Assembly: GCF_020510625.1 (NCBI RefSeq)
Contig: NZ_CP075191.1
Span: forward strand, 162,001-226,000
Length of the DNA: 64,000 bases
Direction of reading: 5' to 3'
Origin: Ferribacterium limneticum
GTDB lineage: Bacteria > Pseudomonadota > Gammaproteobacteria > Burkholderiales > Rhodocyclaceae
Position 1 is the stretch's first letter. Every line of letters starts with the position of its first letter. Positions 35,843 to 43,380 of the stretch are shown here, piece by piece. A program made the position numbers and the translations under genes. The notes under the pieces are model-generated. The model had not been told where the DNA came from. It made no database searches and worked only from the letters and a program-made list of their open reading frames with translations.

Positions 35843-35858
35843 CAGGTGAAATCACCTG
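35843..35858. repeat. Short palindrome upstream of tRNA-fMet
   Basis: CAGGTGA and TCACCTG are separated by two bases and lie 7 bases upstream of the tRNA 5' end on the minus strand. It could be a precursor hairpin in the 5' leader or a protein site; no function can be assigned. Confidence 0.5.
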
Positions 35859-35884
35859 GGATTTACTGCAACAACTCTATAAAC

Positions 35885-35909
35885 AAAAAACCTCGACGCT
35901 AGGCCGAGG
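35885..35909 (-). terminator. Intrinsic terminator of the tRNA-Lys transcript
   Basis: On the minus strand CCTCG and CGAGG close a 9-base loop and are followed by six T. It lies about 20 bases downstream of tRNA-Lys(CTT), so the two lysine tRNAs form a unit that ends before tRNA-fMet. Confidence 0.75.
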
Positions 35910-35928
35910 CTCAGTGTTTTGGTAATTC

Positions 35929-36004
35929 TGGTGGGGCGCGACAGATTCGAACTGTCGACCTACGGATTAAGAGTCCGCTGCTCTACCAACTGAGCTAGCG
36001 CCCC
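35929..36004 (-). tRNA. tRNA-Lys (CTT)
   Basis: A complete 76-base minus-strand cloverleaf with acceptor GGGGCGC, D-arm AGCTCAGTTGGTAGAGC, anticodon loop CTCTTAA, T-loop GTTCGAATC and an encoded CCA. It reads AAG codons and lies 16 bases downstream of tRNA-Lys(TTT). Confidence 0.96.
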
Positions 36005-36020
36005 ACGTTCCCTAAAAGAC

Positions 36021-36096
36021 TGGTGGGTCGGCCGAGATTCGAACTCGGGACCAACGGATTAAAAGTCCGCTGCTCTACCGACTGAGCTACCGACCC
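36021..36096 (-). tRNA. tRNA-Lys (TTT)
   Basis: A complete 76-base minus-strand cloverleaf with acceptor GGGTCGG, anticodon loop CTTTTAA, T-loop GTTCGAATC and an encoded CCA. It is the first gene of the lysine tRNA unit and lies just behind a near-consensus promoter. Confidence 0.96.
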
Positions 36097-36114
36097 AGCT
36101 TACAGGGAGCGCGC

Positions 36115-36143
36115 ATTATATAGACGCACCAGTTGTGCGTCAA
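36115..36143 (-). promoter_or_regulatory. Strong promoter of the tRNA-Lys unit with palindromic spacer
   Basis: On the minus strand TTGACG (36138-36143) and TATAAT (36115-36120) are separated by exactly 17 bases. The spacer and the edge of the -35 hold the inverted repeat GACGCAC-CAGTT-GTGCGTC (36123-36141). A GC-rich segment follows the -10, as usual for stable RNA promoters under stringent control. Confidence 0.85.
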
Positions 36144-36179
36144 CGCACCTCGTTGAATTGTGAAGATATGTTGGGAAGC

Positions 36180-36209
36180 ATGACCTGCTTGGGAGGATGT
36201 CGCTAGAAT
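36180..36209 (+). promoter_or_regulatory. Candidate promoter of mscS
   Basis: ATGACC at 36180-36185 and TAGAAT at 36204-36209 are 18 bases apart. A small GCCGG/CCGGC hairpin lies in the leader before the AAGGAG ribosome-binding site of mscS. Confidence 0.5.
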
Positions 36210-36271
36210 AATCTGGTGGGCCGGCCTTCCGGCTGGCGGACTTTAGAACCATGTTCTTTAAGGAGAAGGTT

Positions 36272-37096
36272 ATGACAGAACAGGATATTTCGCGCTATCA
36301 GGATTTGCTGGTCACGACGGCCACGGACGTGGGCTTGAAGATACTGGCTGCTATTGTCTTCTGGGTGGTCGGTCGCTGGCTGATTGGCGTGGCCGTTGGT
36401 TTGGTCCGCGCTTCGCTGGAGCGCCAGAAGGTCGATCCGACGGTGCTGCGTTACCTCGGTTCGGTCATTACCGTGACCCTGAACGTCCTGCTGGTGATCG
36501 GCATTCTGGGCTATTTTGGCATCCAGACGACAACCTTTGCCGCTCTGATCGCTGCGGCCGGTGTGGCGATCGGCATGGCCTGGTCGGGCTTGCTGTCAAA
36601 TTTTGCGGCGGGCGCTTTCATGATTGTGCTGCGGCCGATGAAAGTCGGCGATTTCGTGACGGTGGCCGGTGTTACCGGCACGGTCACCGAGCTGGGTTTG
36701 TTCACGACGACGATCAATACGCCGGATAACGTCCTGACCATTGTCGGCAACAACAAGGTGTTCAGCGACAATATCCAGAATTTCACAGTCAATCCGTTCC
36801 GCCGGGTCGATCTGAAGTGCCAGTTGGCCGGTACGGCGGATCATCAGGCTGCGATGGCGCTGTTGCGTGAAAAGGTAGCCTTGATCCCGAATGTGCTGCC
36901 GGAACCGAAGGTCGATGTCGAAATTCTCGAGTTCAACCTGGTTGGCCCGGTGCTGGCTGTGCGTCCGTATTGCCATAACGACAACTATTGGCAGGTCTAT
37001 TTCGATACCAATCGGGTGATTCGCGAGGCCTTGGCCGAAGCCGGCTTCCCGGCACCAATGCCGGCACAGAACGTGATCGTGACGCAAATCTCCTGA
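36272..37096 (+). CDS. mscS: Small-conductance mechanosensitive channel MscS
   Basis: MscS opens under membrane tension to release solutes during hypo-osmotic shock. The 274-residue protein has three N-terminal membrane segments; the third, near residues 90-125, holds the small-residue pore helix AALIAAAGVAIGMAWSGLLSNFAAG. It also carries the beta-domain motif MKVGDFVTV and the C-terminal FDTNRVIREALAEAGF. It is a minimal-length MscS without extra N-terminal helices. ATG 36272 follows AAGGAGAAGG; the frame is open to 36251 but lacks such a signal there. Confidence 0.93.
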   Translation: MTEQDISRYQDLLVTTATDVGLKILAAIVFWVVGRWLIGVAVGLVRASLERQKVDPTVLRYLGSVITVTLNVLLVIGILGYFGIQTTTFAALIAAAGVAIGMAWSGLLSNFAAGAFMIVLRPMKVGDFVTVAGVTGTVTELGLFTTTINTPDNVLTIVGNNKVFSDNIQNFTVNPFRRVDLKCQLAGTADHQAAMALLREKVALIPNVLPEPKVDVEILEFNLVGPVLAVRPYCHNDNYWQVYFDTNRVIREALAEAGFPAPMPAQNVIVTQIS

Positions 37097-37110
37097 GATA
37101 TCGGGGCAGC

Positions 37111-37142
37111 AAAAAGCCCGACACGGTTTGGTCGGGCTTTTT
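37111..37142. terminator. Bidirectional terminator between mscS and metF
   Basis: AAAAAGCCCGAC and GTCGGGCTTTTT surround an 8-base loop. The A-tract and T-tract make it usable by mscS rightward and by the convergent ahcY-metF unit leftward. Confidence 0.9.
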
Positions 37143-37154
37143 GCTTTTTGGCTG

Positions 37155-37186
37155 TTTTTCCGGTTGGCAGCAGCAAACCGGAAAAA
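37155..37186. repeat. Inverted repeat downstream of metF
   Basis: TTTTTCCGGTT and AACCGGAAAAA are separated by 10 bases. On either strand the hairpin starts with T and ends with A, which is the wrong order for an intrinsic terminator. It may stabilise the 3' end of the metF message. Confidence 0.5.
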
Positions 37187-37201
37187 TGGCTCGCCAGGCA
37201 G

Positions 37202-38026
37202 TCAGCCGAGGCGGCGGCAGATTTCCGTGGTCAGCGCACTCTGATTCATGGCATAGAAATGCAGGCCGGGGGCGCCGCCCTTGAGCAGGCGTTCGCAAAG
37301 TTCGGTGACGACATCGAGGCCGAAGGCGCGGATCGAGTCGGCGTCGTCGCCGAAACTTTCGAATTTTTTGCGCATCCAGCGTGGAATGTCAGCACCACAG
37401 GCATCCGAGAAGCGGGCCAGCTTGGTGAAGCCGGCGATCGGCATGATGCCGGGCACGATGGGCACATCGACGCCGAGGGCGCGGGCTTCGTCGACAAAAT
37501 GGAAATAGGCGTCGGCGTTGTAGAAATACTGGGTAATAGCCGAGTTGGCGCCAGCCTTGACCTTGCGGGCGAAGGCGTCGAGGTCGTCTTTCGGGCTGCG
37601 GGCTTGTGGGTGCCATTCCGGGTAGGCGGCAACCTCGATGCTGAACCAGTCGCCGGTTTCGGCGCGAATAAATTCAACCAGTTCGTTGGCGTAGCGGAAC
37701 TCACCGGTTTCGGCCATGCCGGAGGGCAGATCGCCGCGTAGGGCGACGGTGCGCTTGATGCCGGCGGCCTTGTATTCGGCGAGGATTTCGCGGATGGACT
37801 CGCGGGTCGAGCCGATGCACGACAGGTGCGGTGCTGCGTCGAAGCCTTCGGCGGCGATTTCCTTGACCACGGCAAAGGTGCGCTCGCGGGTCGAGCCGCC
37901 GGCGCCGTAGGTGACCGAGAAGAAATGCGGGTTCAGCTTGGCCAGTTCAGCCCGGACGGTGCGCAGTTTTTCGAGGCCTTCCGGGGTTTGGGGCGGGAAA
38001 AACTCGATGGAGATTTCAGGTTTCAT
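37202..38026 (-). CDS. metF: 5,10-methylenetetrahydrofolate reductase MetF
   Basis: MetF reduces methylenetetrahydrofolate to 5-methyltetrahydrofolate with FAD, feeding methionine synthesis. The 274-residue product has SIEFFPPQT at the N-terminus with the catalytic glutamate, FFSVTYGAGGSTRERT near residue 35, and the FAD-region HLSCIGSTR near 66 and LRGDLP near 95. It is the last gene of the minus-strand unit headed by the SAH riboswitch and ahcY. Its ATG overlaps the tlyA stop by 4 bases. Confidence 0.95.
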   Translation of the reverse strand: MKPEISIEFFPPQTPEGLEKLRTVRAELAKLNPHFFSVTYGAGGSTRERTFAVVKEIAAEGFDAAPHLSCIGSTRESIREILAEYKAAGIKRTVALRGDLPSGMAETGEFRYANELVEFIRAETGDWFSIEVAAYPEWHPQARSPKDDLDAFARKVKAGANSAITQYFYNADAYFHFVDEARALGVDVPIVPGIMPIAGFTKLARFSDACGADIPRWMRKKFESFGDDADSIRAFGLDVVTELCERLLKGGAPGLHFYAMNQSALTTEICRRLG

Positions 38027-38844
38027 TTGTTCAACCAGATAAAGAATTCGCGGTTGCCGTCACCGCCGGTAATCGGACTATCCAGCCAGGCGCGGACAGT
38101 AAGGCCAAGCTTGGTTGCGCAGTCGCGCAGTTTGGTCTCGACGTCCTTGTAGAGCGTTGCATCGCGGACGATGCCGCCCTTGCCGATGTTGTCTGGACCG
38201 ACTTCGAATTGCGGTTTGACCAGCAGCAGGAGGTCGCCATGTTCGGCCAGCAAGGCCGGCAACTGTGGCAGAACCAAGGTCATGGAGATGAAGGAGACAT
38301 CGCCGACGATCAGATCGAAGCCGGCCGCCGGAAAGGCATGGCCGAGATCGGCCGCGGTCAGTGCCCGGCAGTTGATACCTTCGATGGCGGTGACTGCGGA
38401 GTCGTGGCGGAGTTGCGAGTGCAACTGGCCGTGACCAACATCGACGCCAACGACGTGCTTCGCTCCGGCCTGCAGCAGGCAGTCGGTGAAGCCGCCGGTC
38501 GACTGGCCGACATCGAGGCAGCTCTTTCCCGCGACCTCGATCCCTGTTTCGGCCAGCGCGCCGGCCAGCTTGTTGCCGCCTCGCGAGACGTAATGGGCAT
38601 CCGGGTCGGCTGCAACGCTCAAGGGGGTGCCCTCGGGCAATTCCATTGCCGGTTTGTTGACCGCACCACCTACCCAGCTGACGCGCCCTTCCTTGATCAG
38701 CCATTGGGCGGCCGTGCGGGAGGGGGCGAGTTTCTGGGCGACGAGCAAGGCATCCGCCCGCGACATCCCGGCCGGTCGTTCATGGCTAGGCTGGCGTGGG
38801 GCCGGCGGCTTTTTCTGCCGCGCATGGAAGGAGTTCATGCTCAT
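38023..38844 (-). CDS. TlyA family rRNA (cytidine-2'-O)-methyltransferase
   Basis: The 273-residue protein combines an N-terminal S4 RNA-binding domain (SRADALLVAQKLAPSRTAAQ near residues 28-47) with an FtsJ-like methyltransferase domain. SAM-binding motif I reads CLDVGQSTGGFTDCLLQAG near 109, and VKPQFE near 210 is characteristic. TlyA enzymes methylate ribose of rRNA cytidines; related proteins were earlier annotated as hemolysins. The first 25 residues are basic and proline-rich and poorly conserved, so ATG 38844 or 38838 remain open. Placement beside ahcY fits a SAM-consuming enzyme. Confidence 0.87.
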   Translation of the reverse strand: MSMNSFHARQKKPPAPRQPSHERPAGMSRADALLVAQKLAPSRTAAQWLIKEGRVSWVGGAVNKPAMELPEGTPLSVAADPDAHYVSRGGNKLAGALAETGIEVAGKSCLDVGQSTGGFTDCLLQAGAKHVVGVDVGHGQLHSQLRHDSAVTAIEGINCRALTAADLGHAFPAAGFDLIVGDVSFISMTLVLPQLPALLAEHGDLLLLVKPQFEVGPDNIGKGGIVRDATLYKDVETKLRDCATKLGLTVRAWLDSPITGGDGNREFFIWLNK

Positions 38845-38853
38845 CGCTGCAGT

Positions 38854-39201
38854 TCAGTTCTTGCGCAGCAGAACCGCGCTCAAGACCCATGAAATCAGGC
38901 TGTAGCCGATGGAGCCGAGGAGGGCCGACCAGAAGCCGCCGACCTGAAAGCCGTCGACCAGATTGCCGGCCAACATGAAGAGCAGGGCATTGATGACGAA
39001 AATGAACAGCCCCAGCGTCAGCAACGTGACCGGCAGCGTGAGCAGGATCAACAGCGGCTTGAGCAGCGTGTTGATCAGGCCCAGCACGACGGCCACCAGC
39101 ATCGCCGTGCCGAACCCCGCTATCTGGATCGACGGAACGACATAAGGCAGCGCCAGCAAGGCCAGCGCATTGACGATCCAGACGGCGAGCAGGTTCAGCA
39201 T
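38854..39201 (-). CDS. Phage-holin-family (holin 4_2 type) small membrane protein
   Basis: This is a 115-residue protein with four predicted membrane helices and the family pattern VVLGLINTLLKPLLILLTLPVTLLT followed by FVINALLFMLAG. It matches a family named for phage holins but widespread as chromosomal membrane proteins of unknown function. No phage gene is near. It sits between ahcY (9-base gap) and tlyA (9-base gap), so it is expressed from the SAH-riboswitch unit. Confidence 0.85.
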   Translation of the reverse strand: MLNLLAVWIVNALALLALPYVVPSIQIAGFGTAMLVAVVLGLINTLLKPLLILLTLPVTLLTLGLFIFVINALLFMLAGNLVDGFQVGGFWSALLGSIGYSLISWVLSAVLLRKN

Positions 39202-39210
39202 CGTGATTGC

Positions 39211-40623
39211 TTAATAGCGGTAGTGGTCAGCCTTGTACGGGCCTTCCTTCGGCACGCTGATGTAGGCAGCTTGCTCGTCGGTCAGCTCGGACAACTGGGC
39301 ATTCAGCGTCTTGAGCTGCAGGCGGGCGACCTTTTCATCGAGGTGCTTGGGTAGCGTGTAGACGCCGACCGGGTACTTGTTGGAACCCTTGACGGCCTCG
39401 GTCCACAGTTCGATCTGAGCGATAGTCTGGTTGGCAAAGGAGGAAGACATCACGTAGGACGGATGGCCTGTGCCGCAGCCGAGGTTCACCAGGCGACCCT
39501 TGGCGAGCAGGATGATGCGTTTGCCGTCCGGGAAGATGACGTGGTCGACTTGCGGCTTGATCTCTTCCCACTGGTACTTCTCGATCGAAGCGACGTCAAT
39601 TTCGTTGTCGAAGTGACCGATGTTGCAGACGATGGCGTTGTTCTTCATCGCGACCATGTGGTCATGGGTGATGACGTGGAAGTTGCCGGTCGTGGTGACG
39701 AAGATGTCGGCCTTGTCGGCGGCGTACTCCATGGTCACCACGCGGTAGCCTTCCATGGCAGCCTGCAGGGCGCAGATCGGGTCAATTTCGGTAACCCAGA
39801 CCTGAGCCGACAAGGCGCGCATGGCCTGGGCGGAGCCCTTGCCCACATCGCCGTAACCCGCGATCACGGCGATCTTGCCGGCGATCATCACGTCGGTGGC
39901 GCGCTTGATGCCATCGACCAGCGATTCGCGGCAGCCGTACAGGTTGTCGAACTTGGACTTGGTCACCGAGTCATTGACGTTGATGCCCGGGAACTTGAGT
40001 TCGCCGCGCTGGTGCATCTGGTACAGGCGATGGACGCCGGTGGTGGTTTCTTCGGTGACGCCCTTGATCTGGGCCAGGCGCACGGAGTACCAGGTCGGAT
40101 CGACGGCCAGCTTGGCCTTGATGGCGGCGAAGAGGATGGTTTCTTCTTCGGAGCCCGGCTTGGCCAGCAGGGAGATGTCCTTCTCGGCACGGGCGCCGAG
40201 GTGCAGCAGCAGGGTGGCATCGCCGCCGTCGTCGAGGATCATGTTCGAGTAGCCGCCGTCGGCCCATTCGAAGATGCGGTGGGTGTAATCCCAGTAATCG
40301 ACCAGAGTTTCGCCCTTGACCGCGAAGACCGGGATGTTCTGCGCGGCAATGGCGGCCGCGGCGTGGTCCTGGGTCGAGAAGATGTTGCACGAGGCCCAGC
40401 GGACTTCGGCGCCGAGCGCGGTCAGCGTCTCGATCAGCACGGCGGTCTGGATGGTCATGTGCAGCGAACCGGTGATGCGGGCGCCCTTGAGCGGCTGGGT
40501 CTTCGCGAATTCTTCGCGAATGGCCATCAGGCCCGGCATTTCGGTTTCAGCAATGAGGATTTCCTTGCGACCCCAGTCGGCAAGGGAAAGATCGGCAATG
40601 ACGTAGTCTTTGAATTCAGCCAC
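39211..40623 (-). CDS. ahcY: Adenosylhomocysteinase
   Basis: AhcY cleaves S-adenosylhomocysteine to adenosine and homocysteine, relieving product inhibition of methyltransferases. The 470-residue protein has the long bacterial form. It has the NAD-binding [19 protein letters not shown] near residue 255, [11 protein letters not shown] with active-site residues near 236, and the C-terminal [10 protein letters not shown] that caps the neighbouring subunit's NAD site. The start is GTG at 40623, preceded by AGGAG. An SAH riboswitch lies about 90 bases upstream, so expression should rise with SAH. Confidence 0.97.
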   Translation of the reverse strand: MAEFKDYVIADLSLADWGRKEILIAETEMPGLMAIREEFAKTQPLKGARITGSLHMTIQTAVLIETLTALGAEVRWASCNIFSTQDHAAAAIAAQNIPVFAVKGETLVDYWDYTHRIFEWADGGYSNMILDDGGDATLLLHLGARAEKDISLLAKPGSEEETILFAAIKAKLAVDPTWYSVRLAQIKGVTEETTTGVHRLYQMHQRGELKFPGINVNDSVTKSKFDNLYGCRESLVDGIKRATDVMIAGKIAVIAGYGDVGKGSAQAMRALSAQVWVTEIDPICALQAAMEGYRVVTMEYAADKADIFVTTTGNFHVITHDHMVAMKNNAIVCNIGHFDNEIDVASIEKYQWEEIKPQVDHVIFPDGKRIILLAKGRLVNLGCGTGHPSYVMSSSFANQTIAQIELWTEAVKGSNKYPVGVYTLPKHLDEKVARLQLKTLNAQLSELTDEQAAYISVPKEGPYKADHYRY

Positions 40624-40708
40624 AGTAAGCTCCTAAATAACTGTGACGGGGAGGGGAATAACGGCGTTGTTGCTCACCGGCGGCCCCCTGCGCCCGGCAG
40701 GGTTGATC

Positions 40709-40763
40709 AGTGAGCGCCGTTTTAAACCGAGCCTGGGAGGAATCTCCTGCAGCGCCCCTCGGT
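40709..40763 (-). promoter_or_regulatory. SAH riboswitch upstream of ahcY
   Basis: Read on the minus strand, the segment gives CCGAGGGGCGCTGC, then CCCAGGCTCGG, then GCGCTCAC. These are the conserved P1/P2 core and the 3' pseudoknot strand of the SAH riboswitch class. P1 forms from CCGAG with CTCGG. The class turns genes on when S-adenosylhomocysteine accumulates, and ahcY is its usual target. Confidence 0.93.
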
Positions 40764-40772
40764 AGGTTGCGG

Positions 40773-40801
40773 ATTATAAATGTCTTTTCAGACCTTGTCG
40801 C
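40773..40801 (-). promoter_or_regulatory. Promoter of the SAH riboswitch-ahcY transcript
   Basis: On the minus strand TATAAT (40773-40778) lies 17 bases after GCGACA (40796-40801), a 4-of-6 match to the -35 consensus. The -35 lies inside the last codons of the HD-GYP gene. Transcription would begin just before the riboswitch. Confidence 0.65.
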
Positions 40802-41993
40802 CAGCCCAATAGCGGTCGACATCCTTGATGCCCCACTTGGCGGCATCTTCGCGACCGGCAATTTTCTCGGGGCTGCGGGCAATGTCGATGAGTTCCGGCT
40901 TGATATAGGCCTGCGATTTGGTCGAAAAGAATACTTTGATCTTTGGTTTGAGCAGCGATTGCTCGCCCTGTTCGACGACGACGCCGAGTTTGCCCGAGGC
41001 GAGGCGAACCAGTGAGCCAATTGGATAGATTCCCAAACTTTTAACGAAGGCCTGAAAAACGGCGGGGTCGAAATGCCCCTTCCATTCGGCCATTCGCTTG
41101 ATCGACTCGGCCGGATCCCAGCCAGCCTTGTACGGGCGGTTGGAGGTGACTGCGTCGTAAACGTCGCAAACGGCCCCCATCTTGGCGAACAGGCTCATGG
41201 TCTCGCCATTCAGTTCCTTGGGGTAACCGCTGCCATCAACCTTTTCATGGTGGTGCAGGCAGACATCCCTGGTCATCTCGCTGATGCCGCTACCCTCCAG
41301 CAAAAGCTTGTAGCCTTCTGCGGGGTGAGTCTTGACCAGATCGAATTCCTCGTCGGTCAGCTTGCCCGGCTTGTTCAATATCTCAAGCGGGATCATCGCC
41401 TTGCCAAGGTCATGCAACAGGCCGGCCATTCCGGCATCGCGGACTTGTTGCTCATCGAGGCCGAGTTGGCGGGCGAGGGCGATCATCAGGGCGCAGACGG
41501 CCACCGAATGCATGAAGGTATAGTCGTCCGCCGTTTTCAGGCGGGCCAGGCTGATCAGGGCGCCCGGATTGCGCATGACCGAATTGGAAATTTCCTCGAC
41601 CAGCGGCGCGGCGGCTTCGGCCTCAATGGCCCTTCCCATGCGCGCTTCCTGGAACATCGAAACGACGGCTTCCTTGCCTTTGGCGCAAATCTTGGCGGCG
41701 CGTTTTACTTCGTCGTTGAACGAAGCCTTTTCCTGCACAACGGGCGGTGGTTCGGGAATTTCCTCTGCGCTGACGACTTCCTTCGCACCGGCAAAATCCC
41801 CCGTTTCTACGTCGGTGCCTTTGGAAGCGTCGATCCAGACTTCCCTGATCGAGCTTTCCATGATCAGGCACAGGTCGTTTGGATCGGTCAGGACGAACTT
41901 GGTCCGCCAGAACGGATGATCCAGCCAGGCGCCGCAGAAAGCCTGGAGGTGCATGCCGAGCGTCAGTTTTTCGACTGGGATTTTCTTCAACAT
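40788..41993 (-). CDS. HD-GYP domain phosphodiesterase (c-di-GMP hydrolase)
   Basis: The 401-residue protein has an N-terminal DUF3391-type domain (IPVEKLTLGMHLQAFCGAWLDH) and a central HD-GYP domain with HDLGK near residue 194 and HHHEKVDGSGYP near 247-258. A short C-terminal beta domain (GSLVRLASGKLGVVVEQ) follows. All metal-binding residues visible in the family are present, so hydrolysis of cyclic di-GMP is expected. ATG 41993 was chosen over 42011 because a TAGAAT box lies between them. It lies between metK and ahcY on the same strand but has its own promoter. Confidence 0.87.
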   Translation of the reverse strand: MLKKIPVEKLTLGMHLQAFCGAWLDHPFWRTKFVLTDPNDLCLIMESSIREVWIDASKGTDVETGDFAGAKEVVSAEEIPEPPPVVQEKASFNDEVKRAAKICAKGKEAVVSMFQEARMGRAIEAEAAAPLVEEISNSVMRNPGALISLARLKTADDYTFMHSVAVCALMIALARQLGLDEQQVRDAGMAGLLHDLGKAMIPLEILNKPGKLTDEEFDLVKTHPAEGYKLLLEGSGISEMTRDVCLHHHEKVDGSGYPKELNGETMSLFAKMGAVCDVYDAVTSNRPYKAGWDPAESIKRMAEWKGHFDPAVFQAFVKSLGIYPIGSLVRLASGKLGVVVEQGEQSLLKPKIKVFFSTKSQAYIKPELIDIARSPEKIAGREDAAKWGIKDVDRYWAGDKV

Positions 41994-42001
41994 ATTTCGC
42001 A

Positions 42002-42007
42002 ATTCTA
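42002..42007 (-). promoter_or_regulatory. -10 element of the HD-GYP gene
   Basis: TAGAAT on the minus strand ends 8 bases before the ATG, giving a nearly leaderless transcript. The matching -35 position would fall inside the metK terminator stem, so termination and initiation may interfere. Confidence 0.4.
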
Positions 42008-42009
42008 AC

Positions 42010-42033
42010 AAAAAGGGGGCTGCGCGCCCCCTT
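42010..42033 (-). terminator. Intrinsic terminator of metK
   Basis: On the minus strand AAGGGGGC and GCCCCCTT enclose a 5-base loop and are followed by a T-run. It lies about 25 bases after the metK stop. Confidence 0.85.
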
Positions 42034-42057
42034 GTTTAATGCGAAGAAATGTAGGGT

Positions 42058-43221
42058 TTACAGACCGGCATCGCTCTTCAGCAGATTGGCGCGATCGGTG
42101 GCTTCCCAGGTGAATTCCGGCTCGTCGCGGCCGAAGTGGCCGTAGGCGGCGGTCTTCTGGTAGATCGGACGGAGCAGGTCGAGCATGTTGACGATGCCCT
42201 TCGGACGCAGGTCGAAGTGCTTGCGAACCAGTGCAGTCAGAGTTTCGTTGTTGACCTTGCCGGTGCCGTAGGTCTCGACCATGATCGAAGTCGGCTCGGC
42301 GACGCCGATGGCGTAGGAAACCTGGACCAGGCAGCGCGAGGCGAGGCCGGCGGCAACGATGTTCTTGGCGACGTAGCGGGTGGCGTAGGCGGCCGAACGG
42401 TCTACCTTGGAGGGATCCTTGCCGGAGAAGGCGCCGCCACCGTGCGGTGCGGCACCGCCGTAGGTGTCGACGATGATCTTGCGGCCGGTCAGGCCGCAGT
42501 CGCCCTGCGGGCCGCCGACGACGAAGCGGCCGGTCGGGTTGACCAGATACTTGATGTCGCCCTTGATCAACTCCTTCGGCAGTACCGGCTTGATGATCTG
42601 CTCAATGGTGGCTTCGCGCAGGTCTTCCAGGCTGATGTCCGGCGAATGCTGGGTGGACAGCACGACGGTATCGATCGAGTGCGGTTTGCCATCAACGTAG
42701 CGGATGGTGACCTGCGACTTGGCATCCGGGCGGGCCCACGGCAGGCGGCCATCCTTGCGCAGCATGGCTTGGCGCTCGACCATGCGGTGCGACAGATAGA
42801 TCGGCAGCGGCATCAGCGACGGGGTTTCGTCACAAGCGTAGCCGAACATCAGGCCCTGGTCGCCGGCGCCCTGGCCGAGGTTGTCGTCGTAGGCGGCATT
42901 GACGCCCTGGGCGATGTCCGGGCTCTGCTTGTCGTAGGCGACGAGCACGGCGCAGCCCTTGTAGTCGATGCCATATTCGGTGTTGTCGTAGCCGATGCGC
43001 TTGATGGTGTCGCGGGCAACCTGGATGTAGTCGACGTTGGCGTTGGTGGTGATTTCACCGGCCAGCACGACTAGGCCGGTGTTGCACAGGGTCTCGGCGG
43101 CAACGCGGGAATGCTTGTCCTGAGCCAGGATGGCGTCGAGGATGGCGTCGGAAATCTGATCGGCAACCTTGTCGGGATGGCCTTCGCCGACAGATTCCGA
43201 AGTGAAGAGGTAATCGCTCAT
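42058..43221 (-). CDS. metK: S-adenosylmethionine synthetase MetK
   Basis: MetK makes SAM from methionine and ATP as a tetramer. The 387-residue product begins [25 protein letters not shown] with the ATP/metal site. It has the loop [13 protein letters not shown] near residue 117 and the P-loop-like [19 protein letters not shown] near 258-276. ATG 43221 fits the conserved N-terminus and GGAG spacing; ATG 43233 lies upstream without support. The ribosome-binding site is buried in a leader hairpin (43227-43273). Together with ahcY and metF it completes most of the methyl cycle within 6 kb. Confidence 0.97.
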   Translation of the reverse strand: MSDYLFTSESVGEGHPDKVADQISDAILDAILAQDKHSRVAAETLCNTGLVVLAGEITTNANVDYIQVARDTIKRIGYDNTEYGIDYKGCAVLVAYDKQSPDIAQGVNAAYDDNLGQGAGDQGLMFGYACDETPSLMPLPIYLSHRMVERQAMLRKDGRLPWARPDAKSQVTIRYVDGKPHSIDTVVLSTQHSPDISLEDLREATIEQIIKPVLPKELIKGDIKYLVNPTGRFVVGGPQGDCGLTGRKIIVDTYGGAAPHGGGAFSGKDPSKVDRSAAYATRYVAKNIVAAGLASRCLVQVSYAIGVAEPTSIMVETYGTGKVNNETLTALVRKHFDLRPKGIVNMLDLLRPIYQKTAAYGHFGRDEPEFTWEATDRANLLKSDAGL

Positions 43222-43226
43222 GGAAT

Positions 43227-43273
43227 GCTCCAATGGTCCTTTGATCCGGCGTTACCAGCTTCGGACCATGAGC
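43227..43273 (-). promoter_or_regulatory. metK leader hairpin sequestering the ribosome-binding site
   Basis: On the minus strand GCTCATGGTCC (from 43273) pairs with GGACCAT and, after a 2-base bulge, GAGC (ending at 43227). The second strand contains the GGAG that serves as the ribosome-binding site 5 bases before the metK ATG. The hairpin loop is about 23 bases. I recognise no described SAM riboswitch class here; a regulatory role is inferred. Confidence 0.5.
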
Positions 43274-43312
43274 AGGTGACGCTTTAGCAGAATTTATTAG
43301 TCGCCCCGCAAG

Positions 43313-43341
43313 TTGTCTGTTTAACTCGGCGAACGGATAAT
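43313..43341 (+). promoter_or_regulatory. Promoter of the lipid A acyltransferase pair
   Basis: TTGTCT at 43313-43318 and GATAAT at 43336-43341 are 17 bases apart, 40 bases before the lpxL-like ATG. It lies in the region divergent from metK. Confidence 0.6.
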
Positions 43342-43380
43342 ATTAAACTTTTCTCAGGGGGATTCAACCCCCGGGGCGTC

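Noticed and set aside
35761..36096. tRNA cluster as an integration site
   Set aside because: No integrase, direct repeat of a tRNA 3' end or foreign island flanks the tRNA genes.
37155..37186. Second terminator after metF
   Set aside because: The hairpin is preceded by T and followed by A on both strands, opposite to what an intrinsic terminator needs. The real one is at 37111-37142.
38854..39201. Possible prophage remnant suggested by a holin-family gene
   Set aside because: No other phage gene, att-like repeat or composition change is nearby, and the family is common as chromosomal membrane proteins.
39463..40713. A 416-codon open frame on the plus strand opposite ahcY
   Set aside because: It is the mirror of a highly conserved GC-rich gene. 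It has no ribosome-binding site or recognisable domain and its composition is that of a codon-position shadow.
43227..43320. A known SAM riboswitch (SAM-I, II, III or SAM/SAH) before metK
   Set aside because: None of the conserved core sequences of those classes could be found in the leader; only the start-masking hairpin is supported.
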